This document shows, one piece after another, positions 1 through 15,214 of a stretch of 64,000 bases of DNA (positions are counted from its first letter, which is position 1; each line of letters begins with the position of its first letter). The translations under genes were made by a program, and so were the position numbers. The stretch is from assembly GCA_035771165.1 (NCBI GenBank), contig JAWNZC010000311.1, positions 3,646,501 through 3,710,500 of the forward strand. Direction: 5' to 3'. The notes beneath the pieces were generated by a model that saw only the letters and a program-made list of their open reading frames with translations, was not told the origin of the DNA and made no database searches. This DNA is from Paragorgia papillata (Eukaryota; Cnidaria; Anthozoa; Scleralcyonacea; Coralliidae).

Positions 1-3000
1 TATTGTATATTGTAACTATATCAAGAGTTACCGTCAAAAAACTAAGCCCTGTCGAATATACCGGAAAACGGTAATATTCAACTGGGCTATCTCTAGTAAT
101 GTATTGTGACAAGAAATGAGGGTGAAAGATATTGTATATTGTAACTATATCCAGAGTTACAGTCAAAAAACTAAGCCCGGTCGAATATACCAAAAAACGG
201 TAATATTCAACCGGGCTATGTCTAGTAATGTATTGTGACAAGAAATGAGGGTGAAGATATTGTATAGCGTAACTATATCAAGAGTTACCGTCAAAAAACT
301 AAGCCCGGTCGAATATACCGGAAAACGGTAATATTCAACTGGGCTATGTCTAGTAATGTATTGTGACAAGAAATGAGGGTGAAAGATATTGTATATATTG
401 TAACTATACAAGAAATGATGGTGAAAGATATTGTATATATTGTAACTATATCAAGAGTTACCCTCAAAAAACTAAGCCTGGTCGAATATACCGGAAAACG
501 GTAATATTCAACCGTGCTGGGTGAAGATATTGTATATTGTAACTATATCGAGAGTTACCGTCAAAAAACTAAACCAGGTCGAATATACCGGAAACCGGTA
601 ATATTCAACCGGGCTATGTCTAGTAATGTATTGTGACAAGAAATGAGGGTGAATGATATTGTATATATTGTAACTATACAAGAAATGAGGGTGAAAGATA
701 TTGTATATATTGTAACTATCTCAAGAGTTACCCTCAAAAAACTAAGCCTGGTCGAATATACCGGAAAACGGTAATATTCAACCCGGCTGTGTCTAGTAAT
801 GTATTGTGACAAGAAATGAGGGTGAAGATATTGTATATTGTAACTATATCAAGAGTTACCGTCAAAAAACTAAGCCCTGTCGAATATACCGGAAAACGGT
901 AATATTCAACCGGGCTATATCTAGTAATGTATTGTGACAAGAAATGAGGGTGAAAGATATTGTATATTGTAACTATATCAAGAGTTACAGTCAAAAGACT
1001 AAGCCCGGTCGAATATACCGGAAAACGGTAATATTCAACCGGGCTATGTCTAGTAATGTATTGTGACAAGAAATGAGGATGAAAGATATTGTATATTGTA
1101 AACTATATCAAGAGTTACCGTCAAAAAACTAAGCCCGGTCGAATATACCGGAAAACGGTAATATTCAACTGGGCTATGTCTAGTAATGTATTGTGACAAG
1201 AAATGAGGGTGAAAGATATTGTATATTGTAACTATATCAAGACTTACCGTCAAAAAACTAAGCCTGGTCGAATATACCGGAAAACGGTAATATTCAACCA
1301 GGCTATGTCTAGTAATGTATTGTGACAAGAAATGAGGGTGAAAGATATTGTATATATTGTAACTATACAAGAAATGAGGGTGAAAGGTATTGTATATATT
1401 GTAACTATATCAAGAGTTAGCTACCCTCAAAAAAACTAAGCCTGGTCGAATATACCGGAAAACGGATAATATTCAACCGGGCTGTGTCTAGTAATGTATT
1501 GTGACAAGAAATGAGGGTGAAGATATTGTATATTGTAACTATATCAAGAGTTACCGTCAAAAAACTAAGCCCTGTCGAATATACCGGAAAACGGTAATAT
1601 TCAACCGGGCTATCTCTAGTAATGTATTGTGACAAGAAATGAGGGTGAAAGATATTGTATATTGTAACTATATCCAGAGTTACAGTCAAAAAACTAAGCC
1701 CGGTCGAATATACCAAAAAACGGTAATATTCAACCGGGCTATGTCTAGTAATGTATTGTGACAAGAAATGAGGGTGAAGATATTGTATAGCGTAACTATA
1801 TCAAGAGTTACCCTCAAAAAACTAAGCCTGGTCGAATATATCGGAAAACGGTAATATTCAACCGTGCTGTGTCTAGTAATGTATTGTGACAAGAAATGAG
1901 GGTGAAGATATTGTATATTGTAACTATATCAAGAGTTACCGTCAAAAAACTAAGCCCTGTCGAATATACCGGAAAACGGTAATATTCAACCGGGCTATCT
2001 CTAGTAATGTATTGTGACAAGAAATGAGGGTGAAAGATATTGTATATTGTAACTATATCAAGACTTACCGTCAAAAAACTAAGCCTGGTCGAATATACCG
2101 GAAAACGGTAATATTCAACCAGGCTATGTCTAGTAATGTATTGTGACAAGAAATGAGGGTGAAAGATATTGTATATATTGTAACTATACAAGAAATGAGG
2201 GTGAAAGGTATTGTATATATTGTAACTATATCAAGAGTTACCCTCAAAAAAACTAAGCCTGGTCGAATATACCGGAAAACGGATAATATTCAACCGGGCT
2301 GTGTCTAGTAATGTATTGTGACAAGAAATGACGGTGTAACTATTGTATATTGTAACTATATCGAGAGTTACCGTCAAAAAACTAAACCCGGTCGAATATA
2401 CCGAAAAACGGTGATATTCAACCGGGCTATGTCTAGTAATGTATTGCGACAAGAAATGAGGGTGTAACTATTGTATATTGTAACTATATCAAGAGTTACC
2501 GTCAAAAAACTAAGCCCGGTCGAATATACCGGAAAACGGTAATATTCAACCGGGCTGTGTCTAGTAATGTATTGTGACAAGAAATGAGGGTGAAGATATT
2601 GTATATTGTAACTATATATATCAAGAGTTACCCTCAAAAAACTAAGCCCTGTCGAATATACCGGAAAACGGTAATGTTCAACTGGGCTATGTCTATTAAT
2701 GTATTGTGAAAAGAAATGAAGATGAAATATATTGTATATTGTAACTATATCAAGAGTTACCGTCAAAAAACTAAGCCCGGTCGAATATACCGGAAAACGG
2801 TAATATTCAACCGGGCTATGTCTAGTAATGTATTGTGACAAGAAATGAGGGTGAAGATATTGTATATTGTAACTATATCAAGAGTTACCCTCAAAAAACT
2901 AAGCCCGGTCGAATATACCGGAAAACGGTAATATTCAACCGGGCTATGTCTAGTAATGTATTGTGACAAGAAATGAGGGTGAAAGATATTGTATATATTG

Positions 3001-6000
3001 TAACTATACAAGAAATGAGGGTGAAAGATATTGTATATTGTAACTATATCAAGAGTTACCCTCAAAAAACTAAGCCCGGTCGAATATACCGGAAAACGGT
3101 AATATTCAACCGGGCTATGTCTAGTAATGTATTGTGACAAGAAATGAGGGTGAAAGATATTGTATATATTGTAACTATACAAGAAATGAGGGTGAAAGGT
3201 ATTGTATATATTGTAACTATATCAAGAGTTACCGTCAAAAAACTAAGCCTGGTCGAATATACCGGAAAACGGTAATATTCAACCGGGCTATCTCTAGTAA
3301 TGTATTGTGACAAGAAATGAGGGTGAAAGATATTGTATATTGTAACTATATCCAGAGTTACAGTCAAAAAACTAAGCCCGGTCGAATATACCAAAAAACG
3401 GTAATATTCAACCGAGCTATGTCTAGTAATGTATTGTGACAAGAAATGAGGGTGAAGATATTGTATAGCGTAACTATATCAAGAGTTACCGTCAAAAAAC
3501 TAAGCCCGGTCGAATATACCGGAAAACGGTAATATTCAACTGGGCTATGTCTAGTAATGTATTGTGACAAGAAATGAGGGTGAAAGATATTGTATATATT
3601 GTAACTATATCAAGAGTTACCCTCAAAAAACTAAGCCTGGTCGAATATATCGGAAAACGGTAATATTCAACCGTGCTGTGTCTAGTAATGTATTGTGACA
3701 AGAAATGAGGGTGAAGATATTGTATATTGTAACTATATCAAGAGTTACGATCAAAAAACTAAGCCCGGTCGAATATACCAGAAAACGGTAATATTCAACC
3801 GGGCTACGTCTAGTAATGTATTGTGACAAGAAATGACGGTGTAACTATTGTATATTGTAACTATATCGAGAGTTACCGTCAAAAAACTAAACCCGGTCGA
3901 ATATACCGAAAAACGGTGATATTCAACCGGGCTATGTCTAGTAATGTATTGCGACAAGAAATGAGGGTGTAACTATTGTATATTGTAACTATATCAAGAG
4001 TTACCGTCAAAAAACTAAGCCCGGTCGAATATACCGGAAAACGGTAATATTCAACCGGGCTGTGTCTAGTAATGTATTGTGACAAGAAATGAGGGTGAAG
4101 ATATTGTATATTGTAACTATATATATCAAGAGTTACCCTCAAAAAACTAAGCCCTGTCGAATATACCGGAAAACGGTAATGTTCAACTGGGCTATGTCTA
4201 TTAATGTATTGTGAAAAGAAATGAAGATGAAATATATTGTATATTGTAACTATATCAAGAGTTACCGTCAAAAAACTAAGCCCGGTCGAATATACCGGAA
4301 AACGGTAATATTCAACCGGGCTATGTCTAGTAATGTATTGTGACAAGAAATGAGGGTGAAGATATTGTATATTGTAACTATATCAAGAGTTACCCTCAAA
4401 AAACTAAGCCCGGTCGAATATACCGGAAAACGGTAATATTCAACCGGGCTATGTCTAGTAATGTATTGTGACAAGAAATGAGGGTGAAAGATATTGTATA
4501 TATTGTAACTATACAAGAAATGAGGGTGAAAGATATTGTATATTGTAACTATATCAAGAGTTACCCTCAAAAAACTAAGCCCGGTCGAATATACCGGAAA
4601 ACGGTAATATTCAACCGGGCTATGTCTAGTAATGTATTGTGACAAGAAATGAGGGTGAAAGATATTGTATATATTGTAACTATACAAGAAATGAGGGTGA
4701 AAGGTATTGTATATATTGTAACTATATCAAGAGTTACCGTCAAAAAACTAAGCCTGGTCGAATATACCGGAAAACGGTAATATTCAACCGGGCTGTGTCT
4801 AGTAATGTATTGTGACAAGAAATGAGGGTGAAGATATTGTATATTGTAACTATATATATCAAGAGTTACCCTCAAAAAACTAAGCCCGGTCGAATATACC
4901 GGAAAACGGTAATATTCAACTGGGCTATGTCTATTAATGTATTGTGACAAGAAATGAGGATGAAATATATTGTATATTGTAACTATATCAAGAGTTACCG
5001 TCAAAAAACTAAGCCCGGTCGAATATACCGGAAAACGGTAATATTCAACCGGGCTATGTCTAGTAATGTATTGTGACAAGAAATGAGGGTGAAGATATTG
5101 TATATTGTAACTATATCAAGAGTTACCCTCAAAAAACTAAGCCCTGTCGAATATACCGGAAAACGGTAATATTCAACCGGGCTATCTCTAGTAATGTATT
5201 GTGACAAGAAATGAGGGTGAAAGATATTGTATATTGTAACTATATCCAGAGTTACAGTCAAAAAACTAAGCCCGGTCGAATATACCAAAAAACGGTAATA
5301 TTCAACCGGGCTATGTCTAGTAATGTATTGTGACAAGAAATGAGGGTGAAGATATTGTATAGCGTAACTATATCAAGAGTTACCGTCAAAAAACTAAGCC
5401 CGGTCGAATATACCGGAAAACGGTAATATTCAACTGGGCTATGTCTAGTAATGTATTGTGACAAGAAATGAGGGTGAAAGATATTGTATATATTGTAACT
5501 ATACAAGAAATGATGGTGAAAGATATTGTATATATTGTAACTATATCAAGAGTTACCCTCAAAAAACTAAGCCTGGTCGAATATACCGGAAAACGGTAGT
5601 ATTCAACCGTGCTGGGTGAAGATATTGTATATTGTAACTATATCGAGAGTTACCGTCAAAAAACTAAACCAGGTCGAATATACCGGAAACCGGTAATATT
5701 CAACCGGGCTATGTCTAGTAATGTATTGTGACAAGAAATGAGGGTGAATGATATTGTATATATTGTAACTATACAAGAAATGAGGGTGAAAGATATTGTA
5801 TATATTGTAACTATCTCAAGAGTTACCCTCAAAAAACTAAGCCTGGTCGAATATACCGGAAAACGGTAATATTCAACCCGGCTGTGTCTAGTAATGTATT
5901 GTGACAAGAAATGAGGGTGAAGATATTGTATATTGTAACTATATCAAGAGTTACCGTCAAAAAACTAAGCCCTGTCGAATATACCGGAAAACGGTAATAT

Positions 6001-7515
6001 TCAACCGGGCTATATCTAGTAATGTATTGTGACAAGAAATGAGGGTGAAAGATATTGTATATTGTAACTATATCAAGAGTTACAGTCAAAAAACTAAGCC
6101 CGGTCGAATATACCGGAAAACGGTAATATTCAACCGGGCTATGTCTAGTAATGTATTGTGACAAGAAATGAGGATGAAAGATATTGTATATTGTAACTAT
6201 ATCAAGAGTTACCGTCAAAAAACTAAGCCCGGTCGAATATACCGGAAAACGGTAATATTCAACTGGGCTATGTCTAGTAATGTATTGTGACAAGAAATGA
6301 GGGTGAAAGATATTGTATATTGTAACTATATCAAGACTTACCGTCAAAAAACTAAGCCTGGTCGAATATACCGGAAAACGGTAATATTCAACCAGGCTAT
6401 GTCTAGTAATGTATTGTGACAAGAAATGAGGGTGAAAGATATTGTATATATTGTAACTATACAAGAAATGAGGGTGAAAGGTATTGTATATATTGTAACT
6501 ATATCAAGAGTTAGCTACCCTCAAAAAAACTAAGCCTGGTCGAATATACCGGAAAACGGATAATATTCAACCGGGCTGTGTCTAGTAATGTATTGTGACA
6601 AGAAATGAGGGTGAAGATATTGTATATTGTAACTATATCAAGAGTTACCGTCAAAAAACTAAGCCCTGTCGAATATACCGGAAAACGGTAATATTCAACC
6701 GGGCTATCTCTAGTAATGTATTGTGACAAGAAATGAGGGTGAAAGATATTGTATATTGTAACTATATCCAGAGTTACAGTCAAAAAACTAAGCCCGGTCG
6801 AATATACCAAAAAACGGTAATATTCAACCGGGCTATGTCTAGTAATGTATTGTGACAAGAAATGAGGGTGAAGATATTGTATAGCGTAACTATATCAAGA
6901 GTTACCGTCAAAAAACTAAGCCCGGTCGAATATACCGGAAAACGGTAATATTCAACTGGGCTATGTCTAGTAATGTATTGTGACAAGAAATGAGGGTGAA
7001 AGATATTGTATATATTGTAACTATATCAAGAGTTACCCTCAAAAAACTAAGCCTGGTCGAATATATCGGAAAACGGTAATATTCAACCGTGCTGTGTCTA
7101 GTAATGTATTGTGACAAGAAATGAGGGTGAAGATATTGTATATTGTAACTATATCAAGAGTTACCGTCAAAAAACTAAGCCCTGTCGAATATACCGGAAA
7201 ACGGTAATATTCAACCGGGCTATCTCTAGTAATGTATTGTGACAAGAAATGAGGGTGAAAGATATTGTATATTGTAACTATATCAAGACTTACCGTCAAA
7301 AAACTAAGCCTGGTCGAATATACCGGAAAACGGTAATATTCAACCAGGCTATGTCTAGTAATGTATTGTGACAAGAAATGAGGGTGAAAGATATTGTATA
7401 TATTGTAACTATACAAGAAATGAGGGTGAAAGGTATTGTATATATTGTAACTATATCAAGAGTTACCCTCAAAAAAACTAAGCCTGGTCGAATATACCGG
7501 AAAACGGATAATATT
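1..7515. repeat. 5.1-kb segmental duplication inside the satellite
   Basis: Positions 1 to about 1760 match 5096 to about 6855 at a constant offset of 5095 bp, including rare variants such as ggaaaccgg near 590 and 5685. They differ by only a few substitutions: accgtc against accctc near the start, and taatatt against tagtatt near 495 and 5596. Beyond about 1760 the match continues to about 2300 and 7515 with a length difference of one monomer. This indicates recent block amplification by unequal exchange or a similar process. Confidence 0.8.
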
Positions 7516-10500
7516 CAACCGGCTGTGTCTAGTAATGTATTGTGACAAGAAATGAGGGTGAAGATATTGTATATTGTAACTATATCAAGAGTTACCGTCA
7601 AAAAACTAAGCCCTGTCGAATATACCGGAAAACGGTAATATTCAACCGGGCTATCTCTAGTAATGTATTGTGACAAGAAATGAGGGTGAAAGATATTGTA
7701 TATTGTAACTATATCCAGAGTTACAGTCAAAAAACTAAGCCCGGTCGAATATACCAAAAAACGGTAATATTCAACCGAGCTATGTCTAGTAATGTATTGT
7801 GACAAGAAATGAGGGTGAAGATATTGTATAGCGTAACTATATCAAGAGTTACCGTCAAAAAACTAAGCCCGGTCGAATATACCGGAAAACGGTAATATTC
7901 AACTGGGCTATGTCTAGTAATGTATTGTGACAAGAAATGAGGGTGAAAGATATTGTATATATTGTAACTATATCAAGAGTTACCCTCAAAAAACTAAGCC
8001 TGGTCGAATATATCGGAAAACGGTAATATTCAACCGTGCTGTGTCTAGTAATGTATTGTGACAAGAAATGAGGGTGAAGATATTGTATATTGTAACTATA
8101 TCAAGAGTTACGATCAAAAAACTAAGCCTGGTCGAATATACCAGAAAACGGTAATATTCAACCGGGCTACGTCTAGTAATGTATTGTGACAAGAAATGAC
8201 GGTGTAACTATTGTATATTGTAACTATATCGAGAGTTACCGTCAAAAAACTAAACCCGGTCGAATATACCGAAAAACGGTGATATTCAACCGGGCTATGT
8301 CTAGTAATGTATTGCGACAAGAAATGAGGGTGTAACTATTGTATATTGTAACTATATCAAGAGTTACCGTCAAAAAAACTAAGCCCGGTCGAATATACCG
8401 GAAAACGGTAATATTCAACCGGGCTGTGTCTAGTAATGTATTGTGACAAGAAATGAGGGTGAAGATATTGTATATTGTAACTATATATATCAAGAGTTAC
8501 CCTCAAAAAACTAAGCCCTGTCGAATATACCGGAAAACGGTAATGTTCAACTGGGCTATGTCTATTAATGTATTGTGAAAAGAAATGAAGATGAAATATA
8601 TTGTATATTGTAACTATATCAAGAGTTACCGTCAAAAAACTAAGCCCGGTCGAATATACCGGAAAACGGTAATATTCAACCGGGCTATGTCTAGTAATGT
8701 ATTGTGACAAGAAATGAGGGTGAAGATATTGTATATTGTAACTATATCAAGAGTTACCCTCAAAAAACTAAGCCCGGTCGAATATACCGGAAAACGGTAA
8801 TATTCAACCGGGCTATGTCTAGTAATGTATTGTGACAAGAAATGAGGGTGAAAGATATTGTATATATTGTAACTATACAAGAAATGAGGGTGAAAGATAT
8901 TGTATATTGTAACTATATCAAGAGTTACCCTCAAAAAACTAAGCCCGGTCGAATATACCGGAAAACGGTAATATTCAACCGGGCTATGTCTAGTAATGTA
9001 TTGTGACAAGAAATGAGGGTGAAAGATATTGTATATATTGTAACTATACAAGAAATGAGGGTGAAAGGTATTGTATATATTGTAACTATATCAAGAGTTA
9101 CCGTCAAAAAACTAAGCCTGGTCGAATATACCGGAAAACGGTAATATTCAACCGGGCTGTGTCTAGTAATGTATTGTGACAAGAAATGAGGGTGAAGATA
9201 TTGTATATTGTAACTATATATATCAAGAGTTACCCTCAAAAAACTAAGCCCGGTCGAATATACCGGAAAACGGTAATATTCAACTGGGCTATGTCTATTA
9301 ATGTATTGTGACAAGAAATGAGGATGAAATATATTGTATATTGTAACTATATCAAGAGTTACCGTCAAAAAACTAAGCCCGGTCGAATATACCGGAAAAC
9401 GGTAATATTCAACCGGGCTATGTCTAGTAATGTATTGTGACAAGAAATGAGGGTGAAGATATTGTATATTGTAACTATATCAAGAGTTACCCTCAAAAAA
9501 CTAAGCCCTGTCGAATATACCGGAAAACGGTAATATTCAACCGGGCTATCTCTAGTAATGTATTGTGACAAGAAATGAGGGTGAAAGATATTGTATATTG
9601 TAACTATATCCAGAGTTACAGTCAAAAAACTAAGCCCGGTCGAATATACCAAAAAAACGGTAATATTCAACCGGGCTATGTCTAGTAATGTATTGTGACA
9701 AGAAATGAGGGTGAAGATATTGTATAGCGTAACTATATCAAGAGTTACCGTCAAAAAACTAAGCCCGGTCGAATATACCGGAAAACGGTAATATTCAACT
9801 GGGCTATGTCTAGTAATGTATTGTGACAAGAAATGAGGGTGAAAGATATTGTATATATTGTAACTATATCAAGAGTTACCCTCAAAAAACTAAGCCTGGT
9901 CGAATATATCGGAAAACGGTAATATTCAACCGTGCTGTGTCTAGTAATGTATTGTGACAAGAAATGAGGGTGAAGATATTGTATATTGTAACTATATCAA
10001 GAGTTACGATCAAAAAACTAAAGCCCGGTCGAATATACCAGAAAACGGTAATATTCAACCGGGCTACGTCTAGTAATGTATTGTGACAAGAAATGACGGT
10101 GTAACTATTGTATATTGTAACTATATCGAGAGTTACCGTCAAAAAACTAAACCCGGTCGAATATACCGAAAAACGGTGATATTCAACCGGGCTATGTCTA
10201 GTAATGTATTGCGACAAGAAATGAGGGTGTAACTATTGTATATTGTAACTATATCAAGAGTTACCGTCAAAAAACTAAGCCCGGTCGAATATACCGGAAA
10301 ACGGTAATATTCAACCGGGCTGTGTCTAGTAATGTATTGTGACAAGAAATGAGGGTGAAGATATTGTATATTGTAACTATATATATCAAGAGTTACCCTC
10401 AAAAAACTAAGCCCTGTCGAATATACCGGAAAACGGTAATGTTCAACTGGGCTATGTCTATTAATGTATTGTGAAAAGAAATGAAGATGAAATATATTGT

Positions 10501-10527
10501 ATATTGTAACTATATCAAGAGTTACCG

Positions 10528-12805
10528 TCAAAAAACTAAGCCCGGTCGAATATACCGGAAAACGGTAATATTCAACCGGGCTATGTCTAGTAATGTATTG
10601 TGACAAGAAATGAGGGTGAAGATATTGTATATTGTAACTATATCAAGAGTTACCCTAAAAAAACTAAGCCCGGTCGAATATACCGGAAAACGGTAATATT
10701 CAACCGGGCTATGTCTAGTAATGTATTGTGACAAGAAATGAGGGTGAAAGATATTGTATATATTGTAACTATACAAGAAATGAGGGTGAAAGATATTGTA
10801 TATTGTAACTATATCAAGAGTTACCCTCAAAAAACTAAGCCCGGTCGAATATACCGGAAAACGGTAATATTCAACCGGGCTATGTCTAGTAATGTATTGT
10901 GACAAGAAATGACGGTGAAAGATATTGTATATATTGTAACTATACAAGAAATGAGGGTGAAAGGTATTGTATATATTGTAACTATATCAAGAGTTACCGT
11001 CAAAAAACTAAGCCTGGTCGAATATACCGGAAAACGGTAATATTCAACCGGGCTGTGTCTAGTAATGTATTGTGACAAGAAATGAGGGTGAAGATATTGT
11101 ATATTGTAACTATATATATCAAGAGTTACCCTCAAAAAACTAAGCCCGGTCGAATATACCGGAAAACGGTAATATTCAACTGGGCTATGTCTATTAATGT
11201 ATTGTGACAAGAAATGAGGATGAAATATATTGTATATTGTAACTATATCAAGAGTTACCGTCAAAAAACTAAGCCCGGTCGAATATACCGGAAAACGGTA
11301 ATATTCAACCGGGCTATGTCTAGTAATGTATTGTGACAAGAAATGAGGGTGAAGATATTGTATATTGTAACTATATCAAGAGTTACCCTCAAAAAACTAA
11401 GCCCGGTCGAATATACAGGAAAACGGTAATATTCAACCGGGCTATGTCTAGTAATGTATTGTGACAAGAAATGAGGGTGAAAGATATTGTATATATTGTA
11501 ACTATACAAGAAATGAGGGTGAAAGATATTGTATATTGTAACTATATCAAGAGTTACCCTCAAAAAACTAAGCCCGGTCGAATATACCGGAAAACGGTAA
11601 TATTCAACCGGGCTATGTCTAGTAATGTATTGTGACAAGAAATGAGGGTGAAAGATATTGTATATATTGTAACTATACAAGAAATGAGGGTGAAAGGTAT
11701 TGTATATATTGTAACTATATCAAGAGTTACCGTCAAAAAACTAAGCCTGGTCGAATATACCGGAAAACGGTAATATTCAACCGGGCTGTGTCTAGTAATG
11801 TATTGTGACAAGAAATGAGGGTGAAGATATTGTATATTGTAACTATATATATCAAGAGTTACCCTCAAAAAACTAAGCCCGGTCGAATATACCGGAAAAC
11901 GGTAATATTCAACTGGGCTATGTCTATTAATGTATTGTGACAAGAAATGAGGATGAAATATATTGTATATTGTAACTATATCAAGAGTTACCGTAAAAAA
12001 ACTAAGCCCGGTCGAATATACCGGAAAACGGTAATATTCAACCGGGCTATGTCTAGTAATGTATTGTGACAAGAAATGAGGGTGAAGATATTGTATATTG
12101 TAACTATATCAAGAGTTACCCTCAAAAAACTAAGCCCGGTCGAATATACAGGAAAACGGTAATATTCAACCGGGCTATGTCTAGTAATGTATTGTGACAA
12201 GAAATGAGGGTGAAAGATATTGTATATATTGTAACTATACAAGAAATGAGGGTGAAAGATATTGTATATTGTAACTATATCAAGAGTTACCCTCAAAAAA
12301 CTAAGCCCGGTCGAATATACCGGAAAACGGTAATATTCAACCGGGCTATGTCTAGTAATGTATTGTGACAAGAAATGAGGGTGAAAGATATTGTATATAT
12401 TGTAACTATACAAGAAATGAGGGTGAAAGGTATTGTATATATTGTAACTATATCAAGAGTTACCGTCAAAAAACTAAGCCTGGTCGAATATACCGGAAAA
12501 CGGTAATATTCAACCGGGCTGTGTCTAGTAATGTATTGTGACAAGAAATGAGGGTGAAGATATTGTATATTGTAACTATATATATCAAGAGTTACCCTCA
12601 AAAAACTAAGCCCGGTCGAATATACCGGAAAACGGTAATATTCAACTGGGCTATGTCTATTAATGTATTGTGACAAGAAATGAGGATGAAATATATTGTA
12701 TATTGTAACTATATCAAGAGTTACCGTCAAAAAACTAAGCCCGGTCGAATATACCGGAAAACGGTAATATTCAACCGGGCTATGTCTAGTAATGTATTGT
12801 GACAA
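10528..12805. repeat. 733-bp higher-order repeat, three tandem copies
   Basis: The same ordered set of monomer variants recurs at 10528, 11261 and 11994, a period of 733 bp. A private substitution producing atacagg occurs at 11416 and again at 12149, exactly 733 bp apart, but is absent from the first copy. The last two copies are therefore the closest relatives. Related blocks also occur near 4268 and 8632, 4364 bp apart. Confidence 0.8.
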
Positions 12806-15214
12806 GAAATGAGGGTGAAGATATTGTATATTGTAACTATATCAAGAGATACCCTCAAAAAACTAAGCCCGGTCGAATATACCGGAAAACGGTAATATTC
12901 AACTGGGCTATGTCTAGTAATGTATTGTGACAAGAAATGAGGGTGAAAGATATTGTATATATTGTAACTATACAAGAAATGAGGGTGAAAGATATTGTAT
13001 ATTGTAACTATATCAAGAGTTACCGTCAAAAAACTAAGCCCGGTCGAATATACCGGAAAACGGTAATATTCAACCGGGCTGTGTCTAGTAATGTATTGTG
13101 ACAAGAAATGAGGGTGAAGATATTGTATATTGTAACTATATATATCAAGAGTTACCCTCAAAAAACTAAGCCCGGTCGAATATACCGGAAAACGGTAATA
13201 TTCAACTGGGCTATGTCTATTAATGTATTGTGACAAGAAATGAGGATGAAATATATTGTATATTGTAGCTATATCAAGAGTTACCGTCAAAAAACCAAGC
13301 CCGGTCGAATATACCGGAAAACGGTAATATTCAACCGGGCTATGTCTAGTAATGTATTGTGACAAGAAATGAGGGTGAAGATATTGTATATTGTAACTAT
13401 ATCAAGAGTTACCCTCAAAAAACTAAGCCCGGTCGAATATACCGGAAAACGGTAATATTCAACCGGGCTATGTCTAGTAATGTATTGTGACAAGAAATGA
13501 GGGTGAAAGATATTGTATATATTGTAACTATACAAGAAATGAGGGTGAAAGATATTGTATATTGTAACTATATCAAGAGTTACCCTCAAAAAACTAAGCC
13601 CGGTCGAATATACCGGAAAACGGTAATATTCAACCGGGCTATGTCTAGTAATGTATTGTGACAAGAAATGAGGGTGAAAGATATTGTATATATTGTAACT
13701 ATACAAGAAATGAGGGTGAAAGGTATTGTATATATTGTAACTATATCAAGAGTTACCCTCAAAAAAACTAAGCCTGGTCGAATATACCGGAAAACGGATA
13801 ATATTCAACCGGGCTGTGTCTAGTAATGTATTGTGACAAGAAATGAGGGTGAAAGATATTGTATATTGTAACTATATCAAGAGTTACCGTCAAAAAACTA
13901 AGCCCGGTCGAATATACCGGAAAACGGTAATATTCAACTGGGCTGTGTCTAGTAATGTATTGTGACAAGAAATGAGGGTGAAGATATTGTATATTGTAAC
14001 TATATATATCAAGAGTTACCCTCAAAAAACTAAGCCCGGTCGAATATACCGGAAAACGGTAATATTCAACTGGGCTATGTCTATTAATGTATTGTGACAA
14101 GAAATGAGGATGAAATATATTGTATATTGTAACTATATCAAGAGTTACCGTCAAAAAACTAAGCCCGGTCGAATATACCGGAAAACGGTAATATTCAACC
14201 GGGCTATGTCTAGTAATGTATTGTGACAAGAAATGAGGGTGAAGATATTGTATATTGTAACTATATCAAGAGTTACCCTCAAAAAACTAAGCCCGGTCGA
14301 ATATACCGGAAAACGGTAATATTCAACTGGGCTATGTCTAGTAATGTATTGTGACAAGAAATGAGGGTGAAAGATATTGTATATATTGTAACTATACAAG
14401 AAATGAGGGTGAAAGATATTGTATATTGTAACTATATCAAGAGTTACCGTCAAAAAACTAAGCCCGGTCGAATATACCGGAAAACGGTAATATTCAACCG
14501 GGCTGTGTCTAGTAATGTATTGTGACAAGAAATGAGGGTGAAGATATTGTATATTGTAACTATATATATCAAGAGTTACCCTCAAAAAACTAAGCCCGGT
14601 CGAATATACCGGAAAACGGTAATATTCAACTGGGCTATGTCTATTAATGTATTGTGACAAGAAATGAGGATGAAATATATTGTATATTGTAACTATATCA
14701 AGAGTTACCGTCAAAAAACTAAGCCCGGTCGAATATACCGGAAAACGGTAATATTCAACTGGGCTATGTCTAGTAATGTATTGTGACAAGAAATGAGGGT
14801 GAAGATATTGTATATTGTAACTATATATATCAAGAGTTACCCTCAAAAAACTAAGCCGGTCGAATATACCGGAAAACGGTAATATTCAACTGGGCTATGT
14901 CTATTAATGTATTGTGACAAGAAATGAGGATGAAATATATTGTATATTGTAACTATATCAAGAGTTACCGTCAAAAAACTAAGCCCGGTCGAATATACCG
15001 GAAAACGGTAATATTCAACCGGGCTATGTCTAGTAATGTATTGTGACAAGAAATGAGGGTGAAGATATTGTATATTGTAACTATATCAAGAGTTACCCTC
15101 AAAAAACTAAGCCCGGTCGAATATACCGGAAAACGGTAATATTCAACCGGGCTATGTCTAGTAATGTATTGTGACAAGAAATGAGGGTGAAAGATATTGT
15201 ATATATTGTAACTA

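Larger units (their letters stand above)
1..15214. repeat. Satellite array, left arm (about 128-bp monomer)
   Basis: Tandem monomers of about 128 bp fill the segment. Longer variants of about 173 bp carry an extra copy of the stretch reading tatattgtaactatacaag followed by aaatgagggtgaaag. Each monomer contains a near-perfect inverted repeat with arms AGCCCGGTCGAATATACCG and CGGTAATATTCAACCGGGCT around a GAAAA loop (for example 2774-2817). Private variants recur at fixed spacing, which shows higher-order structure. The array continues after the inserted transposon at 28203. Long stop-free frames on the minus strand are a by-product of the repeat and shift frame every monomer. No gene is supported here. 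Confidence 0.95.

Noticed and set aside
1..15214. Long stop-free minus-strand frames with repeats such as SQYITRHSPVEYYRF, up to about 230 codons here and 312 codons in the right arm
   Set aside because: The monomer length is usually not a multiple of three, the frames hop between monomers, starts are arbitrary, and the same sequence varies freely. This is satellite DNA without coding support.
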